A stretch of 64,000 bases of DNA, from positions 48,981-112,980 of the forward strand of contig NZ_PYLP01000006.1 of assembly GCF_003024675.1 (NCBI RefSeq), written 5' to 3'. Positions 41,033 through 50,283 of this stretch are shown piece by piece (the stretch's first letter is position 1; each line of letters begins with the position of its first letter). The position numbers and the translations under genes were made by a program. This stretch comes from Faecalibacillus faecis (GTDB lineage Bacteria > Bacillota_I > Bacilli_A > Erysipelotrichales > Coprobacillaceae). Under the pieces are notes generated by a model, which saw only the letters and a program-made list of their open reading frames with translations, ran no database searches and was not told where the DNA came from.

Positions 41033-41055
41033 AGCCCAAAAGAGGCTTCTTTTTA
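41030..41055 (+). terminator. terminator of the four-helix gene
   Basis: GAAGCC-caaaaga-GGCTTC followed by TTTTT. Confidence 0.85.
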
Positions 41056-41422
41056 CATTAAAGATTTACAAAATAGAATAATTTTAATACAATTTAATGT
41101 ATATCAAATAAAATTTCTAAAAAATGCAATTGATGTAAATACATTTTAATCTTTAACTTAATTGACCATTTGAAATAAATAATGATTAAGCGTCAAGTTT
41201 TGTATAAATTCAAATCTTATTTAATAAGATTTGACAGATGATTAATTAAGATTTTTAAAATAAAATTAACTAAAATGTATTATTTTTTATAATTGAAAGA
41301 ATATTGCATTCAAGATATATACATAGTATTATATAATGAAATCTAATATGCGAGATAGCATTTTTGATAAATTAAAGCGACTTTCCTTAATGAGTAATTC
41401 TTATTATTTTGTTTAAAATGAG
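41056..41422 (+). other. AT-rich gene-free region
   Basis: 367 bases with no frame over 30 codons and no clear RNA structure. It lies between a terminator and the G9 promoter, and may hold upstream regulatory DNA for the EAL gene. GCGAGATAGCA near 41350 resembles the start of a small RNA, but I cannot support one. Confidence 0.4.
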
Positions 41423-41456
41423 TTGAAAATTGAGGGGGGGGGTACTAATATATAAT
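41423..41456 (+). promoter_or_regulatory. promoter with a G9 tract in its spacer
   Basis: TTGAAA (41423-41428) and TATAAT (41451-41456) are 22 bp apart, and nine consecutive G residues (41434-41442) lie in the spacer. Loss of about five G would give the ideal 17-bp spacing. In a genome this AT-rich a G9 run is striking. Length changes by polymerase slippage could switch expression of the following gene. Confidence 0.6.
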
Positions 41457-41473
41457 GTAGGGGAGGAAGTGCT

Positions 41474-43151
41474 ATGAATAAATTAAACGATGAAATACAA
41501 TCCTATAGAAGAATGATTGATGTTTTAGATCAATGCATTGATGATTATCTTTTTGTTATCGATATTGAAAATGATTCTTGTTATATTTCTCCTCATGCGG
41601 AAGTACGTTTTAAAATGGAAAATCATGAATTTAAAAATCCTATAGAAAAATTTAAAGAATTTATTTATTACAAGGATTATGATCTTGTTATGGAAGATCT
41701 TGATTTGATTTTTACTGGAAAAAAAATTTCATAATTTGCAATATCGTTGGTTGAGTAAAGCAGGAAAAGCGATTTGGATCAATTGTCGTGGGAGTGCTAT
41801 TTATGATGAAAATCATCAGATTAAATATTTAGTAGGATGTATTAACGAAATTGGAAAGAAACAAATTGCGGATAATGTGAGTGGATTGTTAGGTGAAACA
41901 AGTTTTAAAAACTTAATTATTCCTATTCAAGATGATATGCATAGAGGTTTTGTTTTAAGATTAGGAATTGATAATTTTAAAAATATTAATGAAAATTATG
42001 GATTAAAATATGGTGATGAAATTTTAAAACAAACAGGTAATTGTATTAAAGAACATCTATTAAATCATCAAAAGCTTTATCGTATTGTTTCAGATGAATT
42101 TATTATTTTAGATTTATTCGGAGATAAAAGAGACGCTAAAAACTTATATAATTGTATTCGTGATAGTATTACAGCTTATGTTGAATCAATCAACTATGAA
42201 GTTTATCATACTTTGTCGGCGGGTGCTTTATGCTTTGAAGAAAATCCAACTGCAAGTTATACAGAAATCATGAAATGGACGGAATTTGGTTTAAGTAAAG
42301 CTAAAAAAGATGGAAAAAACATGTGTTATGTTTTTAAAACAGAGGATTATAGAAAATTCCAACGTAAGAGTGAATTGATTAAATGTTTACATCAAGCTGT
42401 TGATCATGATTTTGTTGGATTTGAAGTTCATTTCCAACCGATTGTCCAAGTGGATAAAAATAGAATTACAAGTTTAGAGGCACTTTTAAGATTTGAATGT
42501 GATACGTTTGGAAAAGTGACACCTTATGAATTTATTCCTTTATTAGAAGAAAGTAATTTAATTATTCCAGTAGGGAAATGGGTTTTGGAACAATCTATAC
42601 AGGCTGTTTGTTCGTTAAAACCATTTATTCCTGATTTAAAGGTTCATGTTAATATCTCTTATGTACAAGTATTAAAAACACCTATATTAAAAGATATTTT
42701 AAATATTATAAATCGCTACGATATTGAAAAAAATCAATTAGTAGTTGAACTTACAGAAAGTGGCTTTATTGAATCAGATGCAAGTTTTACCAATTTCTGT
42801 AAGAATTTAAAAGAAAATAATATTCAATTAGCCTTAGATGATTTTGGAACAGGATATTCTAATTTTCATTATTTATATAATCTAAAACCAAATTGTATTA
42901 AGATCGATAGAGGATTAATGCAAAATGCTTTATCAAATGATTATGAAAATCTTTTATTAAAACATATGATTGATATGTCACATAGTGTCGGGGTTAAAAT
43001 GTGTATAGAAGGTGTTGAAACAGAAATAGAATTACATAAAATAATGAATATGGAAACAGACTATATTCAAGGATATTATTATAGTAGACCTTGTTCATTA
43101 GATGAATTAAAATATAAACTTGAAAATCATTTGATTATTAAAGAAGCTTAA
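41474..43151 (+). pseudogene. PAS-GGDEF-EAL cyclic-di-GMP phosphodiesterase, frameshifted in an A8 run
   Basis: Two frames (41474-41734 and 41736-43151) join into one protein of about 558 residues. The shift is in GG-A8-TTT at 41719-41726: with seven A residues the PAS domain reads through as TGKKFHNLQYRWLSKAGK. Domains: PAS (about 15-135), a degenerate GGDEF (VSDEF in place of GGDEF, so no cyclase activity expected) and an EAL domain with intact residues (SLEALLRF, HVNISYVQ, VELTESGF, LDDFGTGYSNF, CIEGVET, QGYYYSRP). It should degrade c-di-GMP. The second half could be translated only from a TTG without a good ribosome site. GGGGAGGAAG precedes the first ATG. Confidence 0.88.
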
Positions 43152-43165
43152 GGGCTTCTTTTTAT
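43140..43165 (+). terminator. terminator of the EAL gene
   Basis: AAGAAGC pairs with GCTTCTT over a short loop containing the stop codon; a T tract follows. Confidence 0.8.
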
Positions 43166-43167
43166 AT

Positions 43168-43192
43168 ATAAAAAGAGCTTCGTTTGAAGCTC
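43168..43192 (-). terminator. terminator of rodA (minus strand)
   Basis: GAGCTTC-gttt-GAAGCTC (43175-43192) is followed, on the minus strand, by TTTTTATAT. The convergent EAL gene ends just across from it. Confidence 0.8.
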
Positions 43193-44385
43193 TATCTGAT
43201 TTGATTATATTTAGCGATACTTGTTTGACGGTGAATATCAAAGCACATTCCCATGGCAATCATATAGGAAAGTAAAGAAGATCCACCATATGATAAAAAC
43301 GGTAAGGTGATACCAGTAATTGGTAATAATCCTAAAATCATGGCGATATTCCAAAATTGTTGGAAAATCATACAGCCAAAAATACCGGCAATAAAATATT
43401 TATCACTTTGATGGGTTGCTTTTAACCCAACATAAAGAATAATAACATCAAGTGCTAAAACAGAAACTAGCGTAATAGCAGCTCCGACAAAGCCAAATCC
43501 TAAAGTTATAACAGAGAAAATAAAGTCTGTATGTGCTTCTTGTAAGGAAATAATGACTGTCTCAAAGCCATGACCAAATAAACCAGCAGTTCCATAAGCC
43601 ATCATCGCGTTGTAAAGCTGATAACCTTGACTTTGATAGGTTCCCTCAGGGTCTACCCAGCCATAGAAACGATCAAGTTTATGTCCTGTAATAATAGAAG
43701 AAAAGATATCTTGCCTAAAAATAAAGAGATATGTGAAAATAATCAAGACGACCGCTACAACTGCAAAACCAACAATATACCATTTTCTATTAATACCAGA
43801 AGCAAATAAAATAACGACAACGGCAAAAGCCATAATTAAAGTAACTCCGGCATCATTTTGAAGATAAGTTAAAATCATTGGTGGTAAGGCAATTTTCGCA
43901 ACTTTCCAGATAAGTTGTAAATCTGATTCAAAAGTATGAATAAGATATCTTTCATTATGTAATGAGATGGTTTTAGACATACATATAATCATGACAACTT
44001 TCATAAATTCAGAAGGCTGGAAAGAAAATCCTGGGAAGTTATACCAAGATGTTGCTCCGTTTAAATCTTTCGCAAAAGGAATGATATGCATTCCTAATTT
44101 ATAGATCGCAAATCTTTGAATGACAAGTCCTACGAGAAAAACAATAAGGATGCCGTAGAAAATCCACATTCCTGAATAAATACGATCATTTCCAAAACGA
44201 CTAATAAGGTAAATAAGACCGACACCAATACCATAATAAAGAAGCTGCTTTGTCCAATATCCTGTTGGATTTGGATAGGTGATATATCCTGCAGCACATT
44301 TAATTGTATAACAACTGATTAAACAAAGTATAAATAAAATCGTAGCCAATGGCCAACAAATTGTTGAATCAAAATATTTTTTCAT
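43192..44385 (-). CDS. RodA/FtsW/SpoVE-family peptidoglycan polymerase
   Basis: A 397-residue SEDS protein with about ten membrane helices. FPGFSFQPSEFMKVVMIICM, YLQNDAGVTLIMAFAVVVIL (the conserved catalytic Asp region), SLQEAHTDFIFSVITLGFGF and ITLPFLSYGGSSLLSYMIAM are canonical. SEDS proteins polymerise glycan strands from lipid II with a partner transpeptidase. Wall elongation (RodA) is more likely than division, since no division genes are near, but sequence alone does not decide. It is transcribed away from the next gene; AAGGGGTGAC precedes its ATG. Confidence 0.9.
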   Translation of the reverse strand: MKKYFDSTICWPLATILFILCLISCYTIKCAAGYITYPNPTGYWTKQLLYYGIGVGLIYLISRFGNDRIYSGMWIFYGILIVFLVGLVIQRFAIYKLGMHIIPFAKDLNGATSWYNFPGFSFQPSEFMKVVMIICMSKTISLHNERYLIHTFESDLQLIWKVAKIALPPMILTYLQNDAGVTLIMAFAVVVILFASGINRKWYIVGFAVVAVVLIIFTYLFIFRQDIFSSIITGHKLDRFYGWVDPEGTYQSQGYQLYNAMMAYGTAGLFGHGFETVIISLQEAHTDFIFSVITLGFGFVGAAITLVSVLALDVIILYVGLKATHQSDKYFIAGIFGCMIFQQFWNIAMILGLLPITGITLPFLSYGGSSLLSYMIAMGMCFDIHRQTSIAKYNQIR

Positions 44386-44459
44386 TTTGTCACCCCTTGT
44401 GTTTTATAGTATACTATAAATATATCATAAAAGAAATTTTTTTTAGAAAGGAAATGAAT

Positions 44460-44807
44460 ATGTCAGATTATTTTATTTATATTCTTATAGCCGTAGTGCT
44501 TATTGTTTTAGTATGGTTTATTTTTGCGAAGGGGTTAAAGAATAAAAAGCCAAAAGAAGTGACTTTAAAGGATATTCCTATCGATTTAGAAGCATTGATC
44601 AATGCTTTTGGTGGAATAGATAATATTAGAGAAACAGAAGCACAAGGAAGCAAGATACGAGTCTTTGTAGAAAATGATGATTTAGTTAAAGTGAATGTTT
44701 TAAAAGAATTAGGGGCTAGTGGAATCATTCAATCTACGGGGAAAGTAACTGTGATTCTCGGTAAATTCTCAAGTGAAATCAGTGGAATTATAAATGATAA
44801 GAAATAG
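44460..44807 (+). CDS. membrane-anchored PTS glucose-type IIB-like protein without the active cysteine
   Basis: A 115-residue protein: one membrane helix (about 5-24), then a IIB-Glc-like fold (IDLEALINAFGGIDNIRETE, ELGASGIIQSTGKVTVILGK). In active proteins this region reads D-x-C-x-T-R-L-R; here it is TEAQGSKIRV, so the phosphorylated Cys is replaced. It cannot pass phosphate and may act as a sensor or scaffold. The ATG at 44460 is chosen for spacing to AGAAAGGA; the ATG at 44454 is too close. Such cysteine-less IIB anchors recur in related bacteria, as far as I recall. Confidence 0.7.
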   Translation: MSDYFIYILIAVVLIVLVWFIFAKGLKNKKPKEVTLKDIPIDLEALINAFGGIDNIRETEAQGSKIRVFVENDDLVKVNVLKELGASGIIQSTGKVTVILGKFSSEISGIINDKK

Positions 44808-44828
44808 AAAATATAAGGAGGGATAAGC

Positions 44829-46805
44829 ATGAAAGAGAGAATACAGATGTATGAACCCTTTTTTCATCATTATTATATAGACGAAGTCTTGAATAATTAT
44901 GAATTAGAGACATTGATTCGTGTAAAAAAAGATGATTATGAACAAAGTATTGCTTATGTTAAACTTGTTTCGGTGTATTCTCATCATGCAGACCTTGAAG
45001 AAATACAACAACAAGTAGACTCCATTCGCTTCATGATGGAAACTTATGAAGATTATGAAGAGTTTGAACAATATCTTATTGAAAATGAAGATCATAAAGT
45101 CATTGGTATTGATTTATGTGCGCTTACTTATAATCATCATTTTGATGAGTTGGAATTAGAGGAGTTAACACCCGATCAATATTATCAAGTAGGACTTTAT
45201 TACTATGATCAAAGAAAATATGATGAAGCTCTTGAATGTTTTCGTTTAGGAGAAGAATGTGAAGATGTTGATTGTTTATGTGTTTTAGGCTATATGTATG
45301 AAAAAGGACAAGGTGTTAAACAAAATAATCAAGTAGCAATGACTTATTATAAACTCGCGAGTGATTTAGGAAGTGTTGTTGCTTCATGCAATCTTGCTTA
45401 TTTTTATGAATACGGTATTGATGTTGAACAAGATTATGAAAAAGCATATGAATTATATTCGTTAGGCTTGGATGAAAAATTTCCTCGCTCATTGTTTTCA
45501 ACTGCTTTTTTCTTGCAACATGGTTTAGGTGTGGAACAAGATTTGGAAGAAGCATTTTATCGCTTTGAAGAAGCTGCGGCTTTAGGACATAATGATGCCA
45601 TTTGTGCCCTTGGTGAATGTTATGAATTTGGTCAAGGGGTTAGTCAAGATTATCAAAGAGCTTTTCATTATTATGAAAAAGCTTCTTATGAAGAAAGCAG
45701 TCTCGCTAAGTATAAGTTAGGACGTTTTTATGATCTAGGTTTAGGTTGCAATGAAAATCATCAAAAAGCTTTTTATTGGTATCAAGAAGCCGCTAAAGAT
45801 GATTTAGATGTTGCGATAACTGCACTTGCAACGTGTTATGAATTTGGTCGTGGTATTGAAAAAGATAGTCAAAAAGCTTTGGAATATTATTTAAAAGCAG
45901 CGCATATGGGCTATGTGAATGCTCAATATTGTTTGGGCTATTTTTATGAAATGCATAGTGAAATAGAAAATTCATTAAATGAAAGTTTTTATTGGTATTT
46001 AAAAGCAAGTAAACAAGGAGATAGCCAAGCGATGTTGGCTGTAGCTTATTACTATGGCCATGGTTTAGGAACAACAAAAAATGAAGAAAAGGCTTTTGAA
46101 TTTTACCAAAAGGCTTTACAGTTTGGTGAAAAAGAAGCTTATTATCATCTTGGAATTTGTTATTTAGAAGGAAAAGGAGTCAAACAAGATAAAGGCAAAG
46201 CAATTGCATTACTTGCTCTTGTTGAAGATCAATATAATTTGGCTGCTTATTTAATAGGTCAATATTTTAAAGAAAGGCATGATACTCATGAAGCAATTCA
46301 TCATTTTAAAATCGCTATTCAAAAAGAAGATGAAGAACAATCTCTTTATCAACTTGCACTCTATGGTGAACAAGGTATTGAAATAAGTGAAGATGAGATG
46401 ATGGATTATCTTTTAAGAAGTGCTAAAAAAGGATATTCACCAGCACTTGTCAAATATGCTTATTATTTAGAAAATGGGATTTATGTTGAAAAAGATTATC
46501 AAATGGCTTATGAATATTATTTGTCTGCTTGTCAAAAACAAAATAGAGAAGGTTTCTATCATTTAGGAAGATGGTTTTTCTATGGAATAGGTCAAAAAGA
46601 AGATAAACAAAAAGCCATGCAATATTATAAACAAGCCAGTGATTATCATTATTCAAAAGCAAGTTTTATGCTTGGTTATATGTATCATTATGGTGATGGA
46701 ACATCTAAAGATTTAAAAAAAGCAAAAGAATATTATCAACTTGCACTTCAAGATGGTTGTCTTGAAGCACAAAAGGAATTAGATAAATTAGAGGTAGAAA
46801 AATGA
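44829..46805 (+). CDS. Sel1-like repeat protein
   Basis: A 658-residue solenoid protein. After an N-terminal region of about 125 residues it has some 14 Sel1 repeats of 36 residues with the A-x-x-x-L-G-x-x-Y/F-x-x-G-x-G-V signature (for example YMYEKGQGVKQNNQVAMTYY, YKLASDLGSVVASCNLAYFY). Such proteins mediate protein-protein contacts. There is no signal peptide, so it is probably cytoplasmic. AAGGAGGG precedes the start. The end overlaps the aminopeptidase gene by four bases, suggesting coupled expression; no functional link is known. Confidence 0.9.
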   Translation: MKERIQMYEPFFHHYYIDEVLNNYELETLIRVKKDDYEQSIAYVKLVSVYSHHADLEEIQQQVDSIRFMMETYEDYEEFEQYLIENEDHKVIGIDLCALTYNHHFDELELEELTPDQYYQVGLYYYDQRKYDEALECFRLGEECEDVDCLCVLGYMYEKGQGVKQNNQVAMTYYKLASDLGSVVASCNLAYFYEYGIDVEQDYEKAYELYSLGLDEKFPRSLFSTAFFLQHGLGVEQDLEEAFYRFEEAAALGHNDAICALGECYEFGQGVSQDYQRAFHYYEKASYEESSLAKYKLGRFYDLGLGCNENHQKAFYWYQEAAKDDLDVAITALATCYEFGRGIEKDSQKALEYYLKAAHMGYVNAQYCLGYFYEMHSEIENSLNESFYWYLKASKQGDSQAMLAVAYYYGHGLGTTKNEEKAFEFYQKALQFGEKEAYYHLGICYLEGKGVKQDKGKAIALLALVEDQYNLAAYLIGQYFKERHDTHEAIHHFKIAIQKEDEEQSLYQLALYGEQGIEISEDEMMDYLLRSAKKGYSPALVKYAYYLENGIYVEKDYQMAYEYYLSACQKQNREGFYHLGRWFFYGIGQKEDKQKAMQYYKQASDYHYSKASFMLGYMYHYGDGTSKDLKKAKEYYQLALQDGCLEAQKELDKLEVEK

Positions 46806-48037
46806 GTTTTAAAACAAAATTAGAAAAATACGCAAAATTAATAGTTCAATCTGGATTAAATGTACAGGAAAAACAAACTGTTGTCATTAGTGCGTCTATT
46901 GAAAGTTATCAACTTGTTCGCGAAGTGACAAGACAAGCTTATCTTGTGGGAGCTAAAGAAGTTGTTGTTCATTACAGTGATGAAGAAGTGACACGTATGA
47001 AATATGAAAATATGGCAGAGGATGATTTCTTACAAGTACCGACATGGTTTTCAACTTTTAGAAATGATTATGCTTTAATGAATGCATGTTTTTTATACAT
47101 TGATGATGAAAATCCAGAAATGCTTGCAGGGATTGATCCTAAAAAGATTTCAAATTGGCAAAGAGCGGTTAAAAAAGCATGTAAAACTTATTTTGATTTG
47201 TCAGATAATATGACAAATGCTTGGTGTATTGTTGGTGGTGCTACCCAAAAATGGGCAAATAAAGTTTATCCAGACATGTCAAATCAAGAAGCTCTTGATA
47301 GTTTATGGAATGCAATTTTTAAAGCAGCTAAAATTGATGAAGAACATGATCCCGTTGAATTATGGAATCAACATCGCCAATCTTTTGAAAAAAGAGTAAA
47401 TCATTTAAATAGTCTTAATTTAAAGAAACTTTATTATAAAAATAGTAAAGGAACAGAAATTACGATTGGATTAAATGAGGATTATTTATTTGCTGGTGGA
47501 GGAAGTTATTTAAAAAATGGTGTTTATAATTTTCCAAATATTCCAACCGAAGAAATCTTTACATCACCTAATAAAGATGATGTAGAAGGAATTGTCTTTA
47601 GTTCTTTACCTTTAAGTTATGGTGGAAATATTGTTGATGAATTTTATTTACGCTTTAAAGATGGACAAGTGATTGATTTTGGTGCAAAAAATGGTTATGA
47701 AGTTTTAAAAGGAATTATTGATAGTGATGAAGGTAGTAAACGCTTAGGAGAAATTGCTTTAATTCCCTATCATTCACCGATCAATGAATTAAAAACGCTA
47801 TTCTATAATACGCTTTATGATGAAAATGCTTCTTGTCATATGGCTCTTGGTATTGGGTTTTCAGAGTGTATTAAAGGTGGTATTGATATGAATAAAGAAG
47901 AATTATTTAAAAAGGGTATTAATGATTCTTTAGTTCATGTTGATTTTATGATGGGAACAGAAGATTTAATGATTGATGGTATTTTAGAAGATGGTAGTCA
48001 TGTAAAAATCTTTGAGAATGGAAATTTTGTATTTTAA
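46802..48037 (+). CDS. M29-family (AmpS-like) metallo-aminopeptidase
   Basis: A 411-residue cytoplasmic aminopeptidase. KLIVQSGLNVQEKQTVVISA is the family opening. Probable metal ligands lie in GIVFSSLPLSYGGNIVDEF, SDEGSKRLGEIALIPYHSPI, NTLYDENASCHMALGIGFSE and SLVHVDFMMGTEDLMIDGI, which match the M29 pattern of Glu, His and Asp. It trims N-terminal residues from peptides. Start overlaps the Sel1 gene stop (ATGA). Confidence 0.92.
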   Translation: MSFKTKLEKYAKLIVQSGLNVQEKQTVVISASIESYQLVREVTRQAYLVGAKEVVVHYSDEEVTRMKYENMAEDDFLQVPTWFSTFRNDYALMNACFLYIDDENPEMLAGIDPKKISNWQRAVKKACKTYFDLSDNMTNAWCIVGGATQKWANKVYPDMSNQEALDSLWNAIFKAAKIDEEHDPVELWNQHRQSFEKRVNHLNSLNLKKLYYKNSKGTEITIGLNEDYLFAGGGSYLKNGVYNFPNIPTEEIFTSPNKDDVEGIVFSSLPLSYGGNIVDEFYLRFKDGQVIDFGAKNGYEVLKGIIDSDEGSKRLGEIALIPYHSPINELKTLFYNTLYDENASCHMALGIGFSECIKGGIDMNKEELFKKGINDSLVHVDFMMGTEDLMIDGILEDGSHVKIFENGNFVF

Positions 48038-48039
48038 CG

Positions 48040-48063
48040 AAAGTGGGTAAAACCCACTTTTTG
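48040..48063 (+). terminator. terminator of the Sel1-aminopeptidase operon
   Basis: AAAGTGGGT-aaa-ACCCACTTT, a perfect 9-bp stem, then TT. Confidence 0.85.
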
Positions 48064-48177
48064 TGATTTAAAGGAAGAATTTTTTCATAAATAAGTAGCA
48101 ATTCTACCTATTTTGTGGTAATAATTGTAATGTTGAAATTAAAGAATAAAAATGTATATAGATTGAGGGAGGACGCA

Positions 48178-49764
48178 ATGGAAGATTTAAGACAACAAAT
48201 TGAAAAAAGAAGAACATTTGCGATTATTTCCCATCCAGATGCTGGTAAAACAACATTAACTGAAAAGTTCTTACTTTATGGAGGAGCAATCCAACAAGCA
48301 GGAACAGTTAAAGGAAAGAAAAACAGTAAACATGCGACAAGTGACTGGATGGAAATTGAAAAACAAAGAGGGATTTCAGTAACATCTTCTGTATTACAAT
48401 TTAATTATCAAGGATATTGTATCAATATTTTGGATACTCCAGGACATCAAGACTTCTCGGAAGATACTTATCGTACTTTAATGGCAGCAGATTGTGCTGT
48501 TATGGTTATCGATGCAAGTAAAGGGGTCGAAGATCAAACACGTAAATTATTTAAAGTTTGTACAATGCGTCATATTCCTATTTTCACTTTTATTAATAAG
48601 ATGGATAGAGAAGCAAGAGATCCTTATGAATTAATGGAAGAAATTGAACAAGAATTAGGAATTGAAACATGTCCAGTAAACTGGCCAATTGGTTCAGGAA
48701 AACGTTTTGCAGGGGTTTATGAAAGAGATGACAAAGAAGTTATTCGCTTTATTCCTGTAGATGGTGGAAAAAAAGAAGTTGAAACAGAAATTTTAAAAGC
48801 GGATGATCCTAAATTAAAAGAATACGTTGAAGATGAACTATATGATAAGTTACAAGAAGATATTGAATTGCTCGATATGGCAGGAAATGAATTTAGCTTG
48901 GAAGCAGTACGTGCTGGTAAGTTATCACCTGTATGTTTTGGTTCAGCTCTTACAAACTTTGGAATTGAACCATTCTTAAAACATTTCTTAAATATGACAA
49001 CACCTCCAACACCAAGAATGGCAGATGGAGAAGTCATTGATCCTTATCAAGAAAATTTCTCAGCCTTTGTTTTCAAAATTCAAGCAAATATGAATTCAAG
49101 ACATCGTGATAGAATGGCATTCTTTAGAATTTGTTCAGGTAAATTTGAAAAAGGAATGGAAGTTTATCATTATCAAGGAAAGAAAAAAATTAAATTAAAT
49201 CAATCAAAACAATTAATGGCAGATGAACGTAGTGAAGTAAATGAAGCCTATGCAGGAGATGTCATTGGTGTCTTTGATCCGGGTATTTTCTCTATTGGTG
49301 ATACCATTACAACAGGTAAAAAACATTTTGCTTTTGAAGGGATTCCTACATTTGCGCCAGAACATTTTGCGATGATTCGTAATAAAGATACCATGAAAAG
49401 AAAACAATTTGTAAAGGGTGTAGAACAAATTGCTAAAGAAGGAGCTATCCAAATCTTTACGGAGCTTGGTGGCGGTATGGAAGAAATTATTGTTGGGGTT
49501 GTTGGTGTACTTCAATTTGAAGTTCTTGAACATCGTTTAAAAAATGAATATAATGTAGAAATTCATAAATCACCACTCCCTTATCAATATATTCGTTGGG
49601 TAAAAGAAGGTACAAATTTAAAATCATTAAATCTTTCTTCAGACACAAGAAAAGTTCAAGATTTAAAAGGTCAACCATTATTGCTTTTCACAAATGATTG
49701 GGGTGTTCGTTGGGCACAAGATAAAAATAAAGACCTTGAATTATTAGAATTTTCTAAAAACTAA
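48178..49764 (+). CDS. prfC: peptide chain release factor 3
   Basis: A 528-residue translational GTPase that removes RF1/RF2 from the ribosome after termination. G motifs: SHPDAGKTTLTEK, DTPGHQDFSEDTYRTL (the RF3 form of G3), FINKMDREARDPYELMEEIE. The domain-II and C-terminal segments (QANMNSRHRDRMAFFRICSG, GVVGVLQFEVLEHRL) are typical. The ATG at 48178 follows GAGGGAGGAC. It stands alone with its own terminator. Confidence 0.96.
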   Translation: MEDLRQQIEKRRTFAIISHPDAGKTTLTEKFLLYGGAIQQAGTVKGKKNSKHATSDWMEIEKQRGISVTSSVLQFNYQGYCINILDTPGHQDFSEDTYRTLMAADCAVMVIDASKGVEDQTRKLFKVCTMRHIPIFTFINKMDREARDPYELMEEIEQELGIETCPVNWPIGSGKRFAGVYERDDKEVIRFIPVDGGKKEVETEILKADDPKLKEYVEDELYDKLQEDIELLDMAGNEFSLEAVRAGKLSPVCFGSALTNFGIEPFLKHFLNMTTPPTPRMADGEVIDPYQENFSAFVFKIQANMNSRHRDRMAFFRICSGKFEKGMEVYHYQGKKKIKLNQSKQLMADERSEVNEAYAGDVIGVFDPGIFSIGDTITTGKKHFAFEGIPTFAPEHFAMIRNKDTMKRKQFVKGVEQIAKEGAIQIFTELGGGMEEIIVGVVGVLQFEVLEHRLKNEYNVEIHKSPLPYQYIRWVKEGTNLKSLNLSSDTRKVQDLKGQPLLLFTNDWGVRWAQDKNKDLELLEFSKN

Positions 49765-49774
49765 AATTATAGTT

Positions 49775-49814
49775 AAAAATGACAAATTTCATATATGACA
49801 TTTGTCATTTTTTG
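49775..49814 (+). terminator. terminator of prfC
   Basis: AAAAATGACAAAT (49775-49787) pairs perfectly with ATTTGTCATTTTT (49800-49812). Confidence 0.85.
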
Positions 49815-49969
49815 TTAAATAAATAAAAAAGATTAATTCTTATTAAAATAAGAGCATGTGGATGGTAAATAAATTTCTTTTTTTCATATTTCCCTCCTTT
49901 GCGTATCTTTATTATATTATAGAAATTTGTCATATATAATCTTGTGTTGTACAATAATAGGGAAATGGG

Positions 49970-50215
49970 GTGATCATAATCGCTAATACAGGTAAAAGAT
50001 GCCTTTGTAGATGTATTGTGTCTATGGAGGTTATTATTGGTAAAGAAAAGAATACGTTATTTGAACAAGGAGCGGTTTATGATTGTGTCATGAAGGATCG
50101 AGGTAATGAAATTCTTCATTATAAGGTTTATGGAGATGAATTTTCTTTGTCATGTACGGATAAGGAGTTTAAACAAAACTTTGTTCTTATTCAACATAAA
50201 AAAACAAGCCGATAG
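49970..50215 (+). CDS. small unknown protein
   Basis: An 81-residue frame from GTG, with GGGAAATGGGG upstream; an alternative ATG lies at 50024. The C-terminal half (YDCVMKDRGNEILHYKVYGD, EFSLSCTDKEFKQNF) looks like a small beta-barrel. I recognise no family. A weak hairpin (AGCC...GGCT, about 50208-50224) closes it. Moderate evidence that it is a real gene: coding composition and position. Confidence 0.4.
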   Translation: MIIIANTGKRCLCRCIVSMEVIIGKEKNTLFEQGAVYDCVMKDRGNEILHYKVYGDEFSLSCTDKEFKQNFVLIQHKKTSR

Positions 50216-50283
50216 AGTAGGCTATTTTGATTTTTTAAGAAAATGTGTTACAATGAAATGCGTTAAAAAAAGGAGAAAAGCAG

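Noticed and set aside
45316..46662. Several minus-strand frames across the Sel1-repeat gene
   Set aside because: They arise from the repetitive codon pattern of the Sel1 repeats and have no start signals.
49779..49808. ATGACA-nn-TGTCAT-like palindromes after prfC as response-regulator boxes
   Set aside because: The two copies pair perfectly with each other and end in a T tract right after a stop codon, so a terminator is the simpler reading.
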